From NCBI GenBank assembly GCA_902796295.1, contig CADBOL010000026.1, positions 1 through 29,194 of the forward strand: DNA of 29,194 bases, given 5' to 3'. This DNA comes from Oscillospiraceae bacterium. GTDB lineage: Bacteria > Bacillota > Clostridia > Oscillospirales > Acutalibacteraceae. Positions 21,253 through 29,194 of this stretch are shown here, one piece after another. Below the pieces are notes generated by a model. That model saw only the letters and a program-made list of their open reading frames with translations. It did no database searches and had not been told where the DNA came from. Numbering within the stretch: the stretch's first letter is position 1; every line of letters starts with the position of its first letter. Position numbers and translations under genes: made by a program.

Positions 21253-22332
21253 ATGAAGAGAGTAATGATAATAAGCAATTCGTCATTCGGGATTGCGGCA
21301 TTCAGAAAAGAGCTTTTGTCGGCTCTTGCCGGAGATTATGAGGTTTATGTTCTAACGGGAGATACCGGAAGAGCGGATGAAATACCGGAGACAGGATGCA
21401 ATCTGACACTGATTGATGTTGACAGGAGAGGAACCAATCCCGTCAGGGATTTCGGATTGCTGCTGAAATATCTTAAATATATAAAGCGGATAAAGCCGGA
21501 TATTGTCTTGACATATACGATTAAGCCCAATGTTTACGGAGGCCTTGCCTGCCGCTTGACCGGAACGCCGTATGCCGCCAATGTGACAGGTCTCGGGACT
21601 GCCTTTGAAGGAACCGGAATATTGCGGAAAATCGCAACAGTTCTTAACAGAATCGCTCTCAGGAAAGCAAAAGTGGTGTTTTTTGAAAACAGCGACAACA
21701 GGGAGCTCTTCACAAGAGAGCGCATAGTTGATGAGAGCAGAACCCATGTTCTGCACGGTGCCGGGGTAAATCTGGACCGCTTTTACTGTCAGCCGTATCC
21801 GGATAATGAAGAGTTACGCTTCCTTTTTGTCGGACGTGTTATGAAAGAGAAAGGCGTGGATGAACTGCTGGAATCCATGAGACGGTTAGTTGCAGACGGT
21901 TTTAAATGCTCATTGGATATTCTCGGCCATTATGAAGAAAACTATGAAAGCATATTGAATAAAGCAACACAGGAAGGCTGGCTCAGATATCACGGCAGTC
22001 AGCCGGATGTGAGACCGTATATTGCCGCCTGCGACTGTTTTGTCCTTCCTTCTTATCATGAGGGGATGGCAAACACAAATCTTGAATGCGCAAGCTCCGG
22101 CAGACCTATTATTACTTCGGATATTCCCGGATGCCGCGAAGCGGTAACCGACGGCTCAGGTTTTCTCTGTGAGCCGAAAAATCCGGAAAGCCTCTGTAAT
22201 GCGATGAAAAAGATGATTGAAGTGAGCAGAGAAGAAAGAGAACAGATGGGAAAAGCCGGACGCGCTCACATGGAAAATGTTTTTGACAGGCGTAAGGTAG
22301 TTTCCGAAACCATACGGGTATTATTCGGATAA
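21253..22332 (+). CDS. GT4-type glycosyltransferase (PglA-like)
   Basis: This retaining GT-B glycosyltransferase adds a sugar to the lipid-linked precursor on the cytosolic membrane face. The 359-aa protein has an N-terminal domain like Glyco_trans_4_2 (ISNSSFGIAAFRKELLSAL; IKPDIVLTYTIKPNVYGGLA; TGLGTAFEG) and a C-terminal Glycos_transf_1 domain with FLFVGRVMKEKGVDELLES. The E-x7-E donor site is EGMANTNLE (Glu270, Glu278). The general look is that of PglA and related enzymes adding the second sugar after a bacillosamine-type residue, which fits the upstream dehydratase, aminotransferase and sugar-transferase genes. The ATG has AGAGG about 12 bases upstream, a rather long spacing. Confidence 0.9.
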   Translation: MKRVMIISNSSFGIAAFRKELLSALAGDYEVYVLTGDTGRADEIPETGCNLTLIDVDRRGTNPVRDFGLLLKYLKYIKRIKPDIVLTYTIKPNVYGGLACRLTGTPYAANVTGLGTAFEGTGILRKIATVLNRIALRKAKVVFFENSDNRELFTRERIVDESRTHVLHGAGVNLDRFYCQPYPDNEELRFLFVGRVMKEKGVDELLESMRRLVADGFKCSLDILGHYEENYESILNKATQEGWLRYHGSQPDVRPYIAACDCFVLPSYHEGMANTNLECASSGRPIITSDIPGCREAVTDGSGFLCEPKNPESLCNAMKKMIEVSREEREQMGKAGRAHMENVFDRRKVVSETIRVLFG

Positions 22333-22383
22333 AATATCCGGCGATACAGTAAATGAAACTGTGACAAAAAGGAGACAGCAGAG

Positions 22384-23526
22384 TTGAAAAAAGTTTTATT
22401 CCTGATGCGTTATCCGCTTGATGATGATTATAATCTCAAGCTGAAATTCAACGGTCAGATGCGTGCATGTGTAAACTTGGGTTACGATGTTTACTATATC
22501 GGCTATGATGCAAGCAGCTATTATCTCTGTAATGTTAACAGCGGAGAAAAGCAGGCAACGGGGCGTACTCATTTTTACAAATATAAGAATTACCGCAGCA
22601 CATTTGCTTTTTTTGATCTGTATTCCGCGCTTGCCTCTGTTTTGAAAAACCGGCAGTTTGATTTTATATATATGAGAAACAAGCCGGTTACCTCAAAGGC
22701 TGTTTCTGCGCTGAAAAAGCACAAAAGCTCAGGCGGCAAGCTGATTGTCGAAATACCTTCATACGGAGTTAATGAAGCATCTTTGAGCTTTGCCCGCAGA
22801 CTGATATACCGTCTTTCCAAAAAAAGCAAAGAAAAATTCAGACAGCTGGCAGATCTCTACACTCTGATAGGCAACGATTGCCCGGATACTTATAACGGGA
22901 AGCCGGCTATGGAAATCGTTAACGGAGTGTCACTCGAAACCATACCGATGAAAAAGCAGAATGAAATCGGTTCGGAAATTCACATTCTTGCGCTCGCCAG
23001 CATGAGAGACTGGCATGGATTTGACAGAGTTATCCGCGGAATAAGCAGTTGCTCTGCTGACGAAAAATTAATTTTACATCTTGTGGGTCAGGATCTGGAC
23101 GGCTCGGTGCAAAAATGGCTGTCGCTTGCCGGCGAACTGAACGTCTCATCAAATGTTATTTATCACGGAGCATTATATGATAATCAACTGAACGAAATGT
23201 TTGACATGTGCCATCTGGCGGTCGGTTCAATGGCATTTCACAGAATAGGGGCAACTACCGGATCAACCCTGAAAGTCAGAGAATATATTGCCAGAGGTAT
23301 TCCGTTTATTTACGGATATGAAGACTCCGCGCTTGACGGGACGGAATGGTTTGCCATAAGATTTCCGGCAGACGAAAGCCCCGTTGATTTTGACAGAGTT
23401 ATTCCCCTGATTAAAAACATCTATACCAACCGGGACGCAGTCAAAGAAATCAGGCGGTTTGCAAGTGAGAATCTTTCATGGGAAAAGCAGCTCAGACCGG
23501 TGTTCACCGGAGCAGAGGAAGCATAA
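22384..23526 (+). CDS. Glycosyltransferase, GT-B fold (GT4-like)
   Basis: A probable glycosyltransferase of 380 aa. It starts MKKVLFLMRYPLDDDYNLKL and has FDFIYMRNKPVTSKA and a LIVEIPSYGVNE stretch in the first domain. The second domain has IHILALASMRDWHGFDRVIRGI, LHLVGQDLDG, NVIYHGALYDNQLNEMF and TTGSTLKVREYIARGIPFI, the last placing a Lys/Arg-Glu pair where GT4 enzymes bind the nucleotide. It is less canonical than its neighbours. The TTG start at 22384 is supported by AAGGAG 9-10 bases upstream; no better ATG is near. A 51-base gap separates it from the previous gene, and the next gene follows after one base. Confidence 0.82.
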   Translation: MKKVLFLMRYPLDDDYNLKLKFNGQMRACVNLGYDVYYIGYDASSYYLCNVNSGEKQATGRTHFYKYKNYRSTFAFFDLYSALASVLKNRQFDFIYMRNKPVTSKAVSALKKHKSSGGKLIVEIPSYGVNEASLSFARRLIYRLSKKSKEKFRQLADLYTLIGNDCPDTYNGKPAMEIVNGVSLETIPMKKQNEIGSEIHILALASMRDWHGFDRVIRGISSCSADEKLILHLVGQDLDGSVQKWLSLAGELNVSSNVIYHGALYDNQLNEMFDMCHLAVGSMAFHRIGATTGSTLKVREYIARGIPFIYGYEDSALDGTEWFAIRFPADESPVDFDRVIPLIKNIYTNRDAVKEIRRFASENLSWEKQLRPVFTGAEEA

Positions 23527-23527
23527 A

Positions 23528-24751
23528 ATGTTATATTTGATTTATAATGCCTTTCCGTATGGTAAAGCAGAGACATTTGCAGAATATGAAATCCCGTATC
23601 TTAACGAAATAACAGGCAATCAATACAGGATTATCAGTTTTTATAACGGCAAAGATTTCAAAAGTAAGAGAAACCTTGATATTCACGGGGAAGTTTTTAC
23701 TGTTAAAGCAACTTTAAAGGATTATTTCAAAAGTGCGCTATCGCTTTTTCCCGTACGCATTCTTAAAGAACTGAAGCATATAAAAAAAAGGAGCAGCGGC
23801 GACAGCTTTTGCAAGTGCCTCTGGAGAGTTCTTTATTACCGTGCTTGCGGCTATGCGTTACTGAAAAAAGCAAAGATAATCGGGGTTTCGGACTCAGATA
23901 CTTTCATCAGCTATTGGCTCAATGAGTGTGCTTACTCTGCGGTAATGCTTAAAAAGAAATATAAGAATATCAAGGCGGTATCACGCGCTCACGGTTTTGA
24001 TGTTTTTGAGGAGAGATATTTTCTTCCGTTTCGCAGTGAAGTGTTTGAAAAGCTTGACTGTGTTTTCCCGATAAACAGTTTCGAAAAACAGTATATTCTG
24101 GAACGGTATGCCGGGATTATTCCCGATGAGCGCATCATGGTCAGCCATCTGGGAATCAATTTGCCGGACAGTTTCTCCCGGACAGCGGACCGTACCGTTT
24201 TTTCAATAGCAACCTGCTCCTCAATAATTCCGTTAAAGCGCCTTGATCTTATGATAGATGCTTTGTCTGAAATAAAGGATTTCGGATTCAGGTGGATTCA
24301 TATCGGCGGTGGCCCGCTGGAAGAACAGATTAAGGAGCTGGCGGCAGAAAAGCTGTGTGCTCCGAATCAGAATTATGAATTCATCGGGCAGTTACCGCTG
24401 TCTCAGGTGCACGGTTTTTACCGGGAACATGATGTTTCGCTTTTTGTAAACTGCAGCGACACTGAGGGCGTACCGGTATCAATAATGGAGGCTATGTCAT
24501 ACGGTATACCTGCTGTCGCGCGTGATGTCGGAGGAAACTCCGAGATTGTTGACACCGGAAACGGGATTCTGGTAAAAGCGGATTGTACGGCGTCTGATAT
24601 AGCAGAAGCAATCAGAAGCATATATTCATTAAGCGATAACGATTACACAGTCATGAGACAGGCGGCGCGGGAAAAGGTTGAAAATGAGTTTAATGCCGAT
24701 AAGCAATATCCTTCTTTTTTCAACGGAGTAATGAAGCCCGCTGCCGGATAA
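23528..24751 (+). CDS. GT4-type glycosyltransferase
   Basis: The 407-aa protein has a GT-B layout: N-terminal MLYLIYNAFPYGKAETFAEY, a central AVSRAHGFDVFEERYF, then FSIATCSSIIPLKRLDLMID, IGGGPLEEQIKELA and the donor-binding E-x7-E EGVPVSIME (Glu313, Glu321) followed by AMSYGIPAVARDVGGNSEIV. It resembles glycosyltransferases of exopolysaccharide loci that start with a motif for binding a lipid-linked acceptor. The ATG at 23528 lies one base after the preceding stop, with AGAGGAAG 7 bases upstream; the frame runs open further left but overlaps the preceding gene. The sugar it adds cannot be told from sequence. Confidence 0.9.
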   Translation: MLYLIYNAFPYGKAETFAEYEIPYLNEITGNQYRIISFYNGKDFKSKRNLDIHGEVFTVKATLKDYFKSALSLFPVRILKELKHIKKRSSGDSFCKCLWRVLYYRACGYALLKKAKIIGVSDSDTFISYWLNECAYSAVMLKKKYKNIKAVSRAHGFDVFEERYFLPFRSEVFEKLDCVFPINSFEKQYILERYAGIIPDERIMVSHLGINLPDSFSRTADRTVFSIATCSSIIPLKRLDLMIDALSEIKDFGFRWIHIGGGPLEEQIKELAAEKLCAPNQNYEFIGQLPLSQVHGFYREHDVSLFVNCSDTEGVPVSIMEAMSYGIPAVARDVGGNSEIVDTGNGILVKADCTASDIAEAIRSIYSLSDNDYTVMRQAAREKVENEFNADKQYPSFFNGVMKPAAG

Positions 24752-24775
24752 TCAGAACAGAAAGGCGAATTTACA

Positions 24776-26092
24776 ATGAACATCCTTGTAATATGTCAGT
24801 ATTTCCCGCCCGAGAATAAAATAGGGGCAATCAGGCCTTCAAGAATAGCCAAATACCTGAACAGATATGAGGATGTCAATGTAAGCGTATTGACCGTTGT
24901 GCCTCTGAGCGGATGCCCCGCCGAATCGGCTGACGATTATTGCGGCGTCAGAGTTTTTCGTGCTGCTCCGTCATCAGCTATCGTTTTGATAAACAAAATT
25001 CTGAAACGGGGATCGGCATCTGAAAAAACGGCAGACGCCGCCCCGGTCTCCCAAGGGGAAAAAATCGGACGCGTCGGTTTAAAGCAGCGTATACGGGGGA
25101 ATTTATTTAAAATCAGAGAAAAGCTTCTTGATTATTCATATTATCACAGGGCAATAAGAATTCTGGGTAAGATTGATACATCTTTTGACGCGCTAATTTC
25201 CACTTATAATACAGAGTTCGGTCATAAAGTTGCTCTGTGGTATAAAAAAAGGTACCCCGAAGTCAGATGGATAAGCGATTACAGGGATCCGCTCTGGGGA
25301 GCATATTCTTCACCGGAACAGAAAAAACACGGAACAGAGTTTGTAAGGCGCATCTCAGACCGCTGTGATGCTGTAACCGTTGTTTCCAAAGGAATTATCG
25401 ACATTCACAGAGAGGATTTTAATAATAAGCCCGTGTATGTTATTCCAAACGGATATGATACCGAGGACACAGTTCCGGCTTCCGGCGAAAGTTCGCCGGG
25501 CCCTGTCAGGATTGTCTATACCGGAGAATTATATAACGGCAAAAGAGACCTGACTCCCCTGTTTGAGGCGGTCAATGAACTGGAGCAGAAAAAAAAGATA
25601 TCGTCTGAAGATATTGAGGTTATTTATGCCGGCAAGAGCGGAAGCAGTTTTTTATCACAGATCAGCCGTTTTCCCGGCATAAAGAGCAGAAATCTCGGCT
25701 TTGTTTCAAGAGAAGAAGCCCTGGCAATGCAGTCAGGTGCCGATATTCTTTTGCTGGCGTCCTGGTGTGAGCCAAACGAAAAGGATGTCCTGACCGGTAA
25801 ATTTTTCGAATATCTTCAAAAGAAAAAACCGATAATATGCATAATATCGGGAAGCGCTTCCGGATGTGCGCTTACCGGAATCATCAATGACCATTCCCTC
25901 GGATGCAGCTATGAAGCCGCAAGCAGGGAAACGGATCACGGTATGCTTTGCAGTTATATCGAAAAACAGGTATCTGCAAAAAAGGCGCATGGGCAGGTTG
26001 AGTTTATCGGTGATGACGAATATGTGAAAAAATTTGATTATGAATCGATTGCAGGCGATTTTTATGAGATTATCAGCTGTCCGGATAAATAA
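24776..26092 (+). CDS. Glycosyltransferase, GT4-like (WbuB/WcaI-type N-terminus)
   Basis: The 438-aa protein opens with MNILVICQYFPPENKIGAI and RPSRIAKYLNRYEDVNVSVL, the usual start of WbuB/WcaI-like GT4 enzymes. Further blocks are WISDYRDPLWGAYSS, RCDAVTVVSKGIIDIH, VYVIPNGYDTED, VRIVYTGELYNGKRDLTPLF and ADILLLASWCEPNEKDVLTG with KFFEYLQKKKPIICI. The last block is typical for this branch: a Lys-Phe-Glu-Tyr motif replaces the E-x7-E form. A Ser/Ala/Glu-rich stretch (about residues 80-105) looks disordered. AAAGG lies before the ATG with a 10-base gap. About 100 bases separate it from the flippase gene, longer than elsewhere in the locus; I see only a weak AAAGCA/TGCTTT stem there. Confidence 0.87.
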   Translation: MNILVICQYFPPENKIGAIRPSRIAKYLNRYEDVNVSVLTVVPLSGCPAESADDYCGVRVFRAAPSSAIVLINKILKRGSASEKTADAAPVSQGEKIGRVGLKQRIRGNLFKIREKLLDYSYYHRAIRILGKIDTSFDALISTYNTEFGHKVALWYKKRYPEVRWISDYRDPLWGAYSSPEQKKHGTEFVRRISDRCDAVTVVSKGIIDIHREDFNNKPVYVIPNGYDTEDTVPASGESSPGPVRIVYTGELYNGKRDLTPLFEAVNELEQKKKISSEDIEVIYAGKSGSSFLSQISRFPGIKSRNLGFVSREEALAMQSGADILLLASWCEPNEKDVLTGKFFEYLQKKKPIICIISGSASGCALTGIINDHSLGCSYEAASRETDHGMLCSYIEKQVSAKKAHGQVEFIGDDEYVKKFDYESIAGDFYEIISCPDK

Positions 26093-26194
26093 GGCAGACG
26101 GTTTCCGGAATGTTAATTATAAAAGCATTTAAACCGGCACAGCGTTTTTCAGTGCTTTATTGAATTCATTAATTGCATTTAAGTGGGATATAGT

Positions 26195-27466
26195 ATGAAT
26201 ATCAAAGAAAAACTGCAGGGACTGATTAAGAACGGTTTTTTGTATATACTGTCGGGGAATATTTTAAACCGTGCCATTGCAATGATTTCGGCAATACTGG
26301 TTGCCGCACTTGTTAACAAACAGGAATATGCTTACCTGGGCTATGCAGATAATTTATACGGATACCTGTCCTATACAATGGGCCTGGGTCTTTCATCCGC
26401 TTTGCTTAAGTATTGTTCCGTTGCAGAAAGCAAGTCTGTAGAACGGGCATATTTCAGGTTTTCCGTCAGTGTCGGTTCTGTTTTTGAAATCATTGTTTCT
26501 CTCGGTCTGTGTATAGCGGTTTCTTTTATAAATATTCCGTTCCCGAATTCAAGAAAGTATTGCTGGATGTTAATCCTTTATCCGGTTATTCACAATTTCT
26601 ATACAAATATTCTTTGTTATTTCAGAACTCAGCTGAACAACAAAAAATATGCTTTAGCTGGAATTATCAATTCCGGTTCTTCATGTATCTTAACAATTAT
26701 TCTTTTAAAATTGTTCGGAACAAACGGAATCGTCGCATCACGATATACAGCGATAACTATTGCAGTTCTGTATTGTCTGCCGACATTAATCAGGTATTTT
26801 AAGAATACCGAAAGAGTGACTGTTTCCGCCGAGAACAAGCGTGCTTTTCTGTCTATGGGAATAGCGCTGATGCTTGCAAATCTTTTTTCAAGTATTATGC
26901 CGCTGAATGAGGCATTTCTGGTTAACAATATTATTAAAGATGAAATAGCAACTTCAAATTTTAAGGTTGCAGGGCAGTTCCCTCAGCTTTTATTGCTTGT
27001 TTCGGGGGCTATAACCGTATACTTTTTTCCTATTATTGCAAAACTCAAAGACGGCAGAGAGATTAAGAAAAAAGTTATCCAGATTGAGATGCTGAATATA
27101 GTTCTTATTGTTTTTCTGACATTATGCGGGATAATTTTCACTCCGTTTGTATTTCATATACTGTACGGAACCAAATATGACGATGCAGTAAGTATTGCAA
27201 GGCTGTTATGGATTATGCGTGCAGTAAACTGCTCATTCAGAATGGTGCCGATAAATATGCTGCCTGCTATCGGCAAAACAAAGTTTAATGTTGTCGTAGC
27301 CGTACTGTCTTGTGCAGTACAGGTGGCTTTGGATTATTATTTCCTGACAAATATGGGCATCACGGGTGTTGCCTACGGTGCAATAATTGTGTTTGGCCTG
27401 TCTGCAGTTGCGTATTGGATTTATTTCATCAGGTCATGTAATGAAATGTCAGGCGAAAAAGAATAA
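26195..27466 (+). CDS. Wzx-type polysaccharide flippase (MOP superfamily)
   Basis: This integral membrane protein should move the undecaprenyl-linked repeat unit to the outer side of the membrane. The 423-aa sequence is hydrophobic throughout with about 12 predicted helices, starting GFLYILSGNILNRAIAMISA, and including LFSSIMPLNEAFLVNN and SIARLLWIMRAVNCSFRMVP. It carries few charges apart from short cytosolic loops (KDGREIKKKV). The ATG at 26195 is preferred to an in-frame GTG at 26183 because GGGA lies between them. Its DNA is clearly more AT-rich than the left half of the window, as is common for flippase genes in exchangeable glycan loci. A Wzy polymerase is less likely, as no large periplasmic loop is visible. 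Confidence 0.87.
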   Translation: MNIKEKLQGLIKNGFLYILSGNILNRAIAMISAILVAALVNKQEYAYLGYADNLYGYLSYTMGLGLSSALLKYCSVAESKSVERAYFRFSVSVGSVFEIIVSLGLCIAVSFINIPFPNSRKYCWMLILYPVIHNFYTNILCYFRTQLNNKKYALAGIINSGSSCILTIILLKLFGTNGIVASRYTAITIAVLYCLPTLIRYFKNTERVTVSAENKRAFLSMGIALMLANLFSSIMPLNEAFLVNNIIKDEIATSNFKVAGQFPQLLLLVSGAITVYFFPIIAKLKDGREIKKKVIQIEMLNIVLIVFLTLCGIIFTPFVFHILYGTKYDDAVSIARLLWIMRAVNCSFRMVPINMLPAIGKTKFNVVVAVLSCAVQVALDYYFLTNMGITGVAYGAIIVFGLSAVAYWIYFIRSCNEMSGEKE

Positions 27467-27482
27467 CCGGGAGGCAAACGGA

Positions 27483-29042
27483 ATGACTGTTTCATACAGC
27501 TTATCATCAGACAGAGGTTATAAGTGGATAAACTGTAACGGAGTTAAATTAAAAGGTTATTTTTTGGGGCAGAGCCCGGAAAAGGTTGCGTCTCAGATTG
27601 CTTCGCTCGATAATGAAGAGCAGATAACCGAATTCATCAGCTCGCTGTCCGGCTGTTTTTCAATTATTATTGACAGGGGAGATCTGACACTTGCTTATGT
27701 CGACAGAGTGCGTTCGATACCTCTTTTCTATCAGAACAGCGTAGCGGAAATCATTATATATGATTCACTGAGCAGCGAAACCATTAAAGGGAAACCGCTT
27801 GATCCGGCAAAGCTGAGAGAATTTGATTATTCATTATTCATTTCCGGTAACAGCACTGCAGTTGACGGAATATACCAGATACCTGCGGGCTACTGTCTGA
27901 GAATTTGCGGCGAAAGTGCGGAGCTGAAGAGATATTGGATTTTTTCTTACAGCGAAACTCCGGTTGATAATGAAAAAGAAGCCGTAAAATATATAGGCGA
28001 AGAATACGGCAGAGTATTCAGCGATATAGCGGAATATGTCGGAGACAGAACAGTTGTTATTCCTTTGAGCGGAGGTCATGATTCCAGGCTTATCTTGGCT
28101 TCATTAATCAGGAGCGGGTGTAAAAACATTATAACTTACAGCTACGGAAGCTCAAAATGGAAAGACTCACCAATCTCCGTACAAGTTGCCGATTATTATA
28201 GTGTTCCCCATTATTTTGTGCCTTACACAAAAAGGCAGAAACGCAGGTTTGATTCTCTGTTTAAGGAATCAGTCGATTACTCATCAAATTTTTCATCAGT
28301 ACCTGTGATTCAGGAACTCATAGCGATTGATACACTGGTCAAGCAGAAAAAAATACCCCGGGATGCCATATTCATTCCCGGTTACGGGGGAGTAATAACC
28401 GGTCATTACATACATGAGAATTATCTGACCGGTTCATTTACAGGGAAATCTGTTTCCGATTTTATTGTTTCAACATTTTTCGGCAAACGAATAGGTGAAA
28501 ATCCCGATCTGGAGAGCTCAATCAGAATAATGCTTAATAATGAATATGAGTATAAAGATTCCGACCTTCTGTCCGGTACTCAGGCAAATGAGATATTTGA
28601 GAAATATGTATTCCAGGAAGAGCAGGCAAAGTTTATTGCAAATGCAGTCAGAACTTATGAATTTTTCGGGTTTGAATGGATTATGCCGTTATTTGACAGC
28701 AGAATTCTTGATGTATGGGAAAAAATGTCTGTGAATTTACGTTTTTCCGATGCTGCATTCAAAGCCTACGAAAAGGAATTTTATGATTCGGGAATATTGA
28801 AAATCGGTTTTACCGGTTCAAAAGAGATTAAGCATTTTCAGAAAAAAAGCAAGGCTACTTTGCTTACAAAAATAAAAGCCAGGTTTCGCTGTTGCTTTCT
28901 TCCCCGGTCACTTCATTATCTGTATGTATTCTTTGGCTTACCCGAATACTATTACAGGCTTTTTATTAACAGAGATATTAATATAAACCGTTTCGTAGTC
29001 AGAAAACTTCTTAAAACATATATGGAGCTTACAGGCAGGTAA
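27483..29042 (+). CDS. Asparagine-synthase-like amidotransferase without glutaminase cysteine
   Basis: The 519-aa protein has the two-domain layout of asparagine synthetase B: an N-terminal Ntn-like part (about 1-135) with GCFSIIIDRGDLTL and RSIPLFYQNS, and a C-terminal ATP-pyrophosphatase domain with the PP-loop VIPLSGGHDSRLILASL (SGGHDS at 196-201) and FEWIMPLFDSRILDVWEKM. The start MTVSYS lacks the Cys2 that would release ammonia from glutamine. It should therefore use free ammonia or another amine, like beta-lactam synthetase-type relatives, or the N-terminal part has lost its job. In glycan loci such proteins amidate sugar or amino-acid carboxylates. The ATG at 27483 has GGGAGG (27470-27475) 7 bases upstream; the open frame further left overlaps the flippase gene. 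Confidence 0.87.
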   Translation: MTVSYSLSSDRGYKWINCNGVKLKGYFLGQSPEKVASQIASLDNEEQITEFISSLSGCFSIIIDRGDLTLAYVDRVRSIPLFYQNSVAEIIIYDSLSSETIKGKPLDPAKLREFDYSLFISGNSTAVDGIYQIPAGYCLRICGESAELKRYWIFSYSETPVDNEKEAVKYIGEEYGRVFSDIAEYVGDRTVVIPLSGGHDSRLILASLIRSGCKNIITYSYGSSKWKDSPISVQVADYYSVPHYFVPYTKRQKRRFDSLFKESVDYSSNFSSVPVIQELIAIDTLVKQKKIPRDAIFIPGYGGVITGHYIHENYLTGSFTGKSVSDFIVSTFFGKRIGENPDLESSIRIMLNNEYEYKDSDLLSGTQANEIFEKYVFQEEQAKFIANAVRTYEFFGFEWIMPLFDSRILDVWEKMSVNLRFSDAAFKAYEKEFYDSGILKIGFTGSKEIKHFQKKSKATLLTKIKARFRCCFLPRSLHYLYVFFGLPEYYYRLFINRDININRFVVRKLLKTYMELTGR

Positions 29043-29117
29043 ACATACTGCAGAATGTTACAATTCGTTCAATCGCGATTTAAGACTGAAAAGATTTCAG
29101 GCGGGTGATTAATTATC

Positions 29118-29194
29118 ATGCATTTACTGAAAAAGCTCAGCATAATAAGATACTATCTCTTGGGGAAATTTATATACTCAACGCATTACGAAAA
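29118..29194 (+). CDS. Start of an unidentified gene, cut by the right edge
   Basis: An ATG at 29118 opens a frame that runs to the edge and reads MHLLKKLSIIRYYLLGKFIY and then STHYE. GGGTGA about 10 bases upstream is a possible binding site. The short basic, hydrophobic start resembles the first helix of many left-handed beta-helix acetyltransferases in glycan loci, but 25 residues are too few to decide. If it is an acetyltransferase, it could supply the step missing from the Pgl-like set. Confidence 0.5.
   Translation, partial: MHLLKKLSIIRYYLLGKFIYSTHYE

Noticed and set aside
1..29194. CRISPR array or phage genes
   Set aside because: No regularly spaced repeats of 25-40 bp and no capsid, terminase, integrase or cas-type proteins are visible in any frame.

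Overview
The window looks like a chromosomal segment of an anaerobic Gram-positive bacterium of the Clostridia (Bacillota), probably an uncultured gut or rumen lineage. The grounds are strong AGGAG-type ribosome binding sites, textbook sigma-A promoters with 17-bp spacers, short-spaced operons, GTG/TTG starts and the protein families present. The lineage is inferred; no rRNA or other reliable marker lies in the window.

Layout. (1) 1-1092, minus strand: proB and the start of proA (proline synthesis), with a divergent promoter pair at 1125-1191. (2) 1226-3834, plus: amidohydrolase, biotin ligase, lipoprotein and Sfp-type phosphopantetheinyl transferase, closed by a bidirectional terminator. (3) 3897-5558, minus: an exported or anchored protein with about six propeller-like repeats. 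(4) 5713-12380, plus: a carbohydrate and hydroxy-acid operon with a LarA-family nickel racemase/epimerase homologue, 6-phosphogluconate dehydrogenase, a PfkB (KDG-kinase-like) kinase, a GH130 mannoside phosphorylase and a CBS/CorC membrane protein. A small unit, a four-helix-bundle (23S rRNA intervening-sequence protein) gene framed by inverted arrays of a 7-bp repeat, sits exactly between gnd and the kinase. (5) 12406-12704: tRNA-Gly(CCC) with a consensus promoter, a leader hairpin and a run of hairpins downstream. (6) 12815 to the right edge, plus: a surface-polysaccharide locus.

The polysaccharide locus starts with a PglF/PglE/PglC-like set: membrane 4,6-dehydratase, DegT aminotransferase and monotopic phosphoglycosyl transferase. 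This suggests a 4-amino-4,6-dideoxy sugar placed first on undecaprenyl phosphate. Four GT4-type glycosyltransferases and a Wzx-type flippase follow. Interleaved is a less usual set: an ATP-grasp ligase, an ornithine-cyclodeaminase/SbnB-family dehydrogenase, a second divergent PLP-fold protein, a FemAB-like GNAT protein and an asparagine-synthase-like protein without the glutaminase cysteine. Together these look like a module that makes an amino-acid-type building block and joins it by an amide bond to a sugar of the glycan. That is my main candidate for an undescribed system, and it is inference from gene content. No polymerase (Wzy) is visible, and the locus runs off the right edge. The right part is clearly more AT-rich than the left, in keeping with exchangeable glycan genes.
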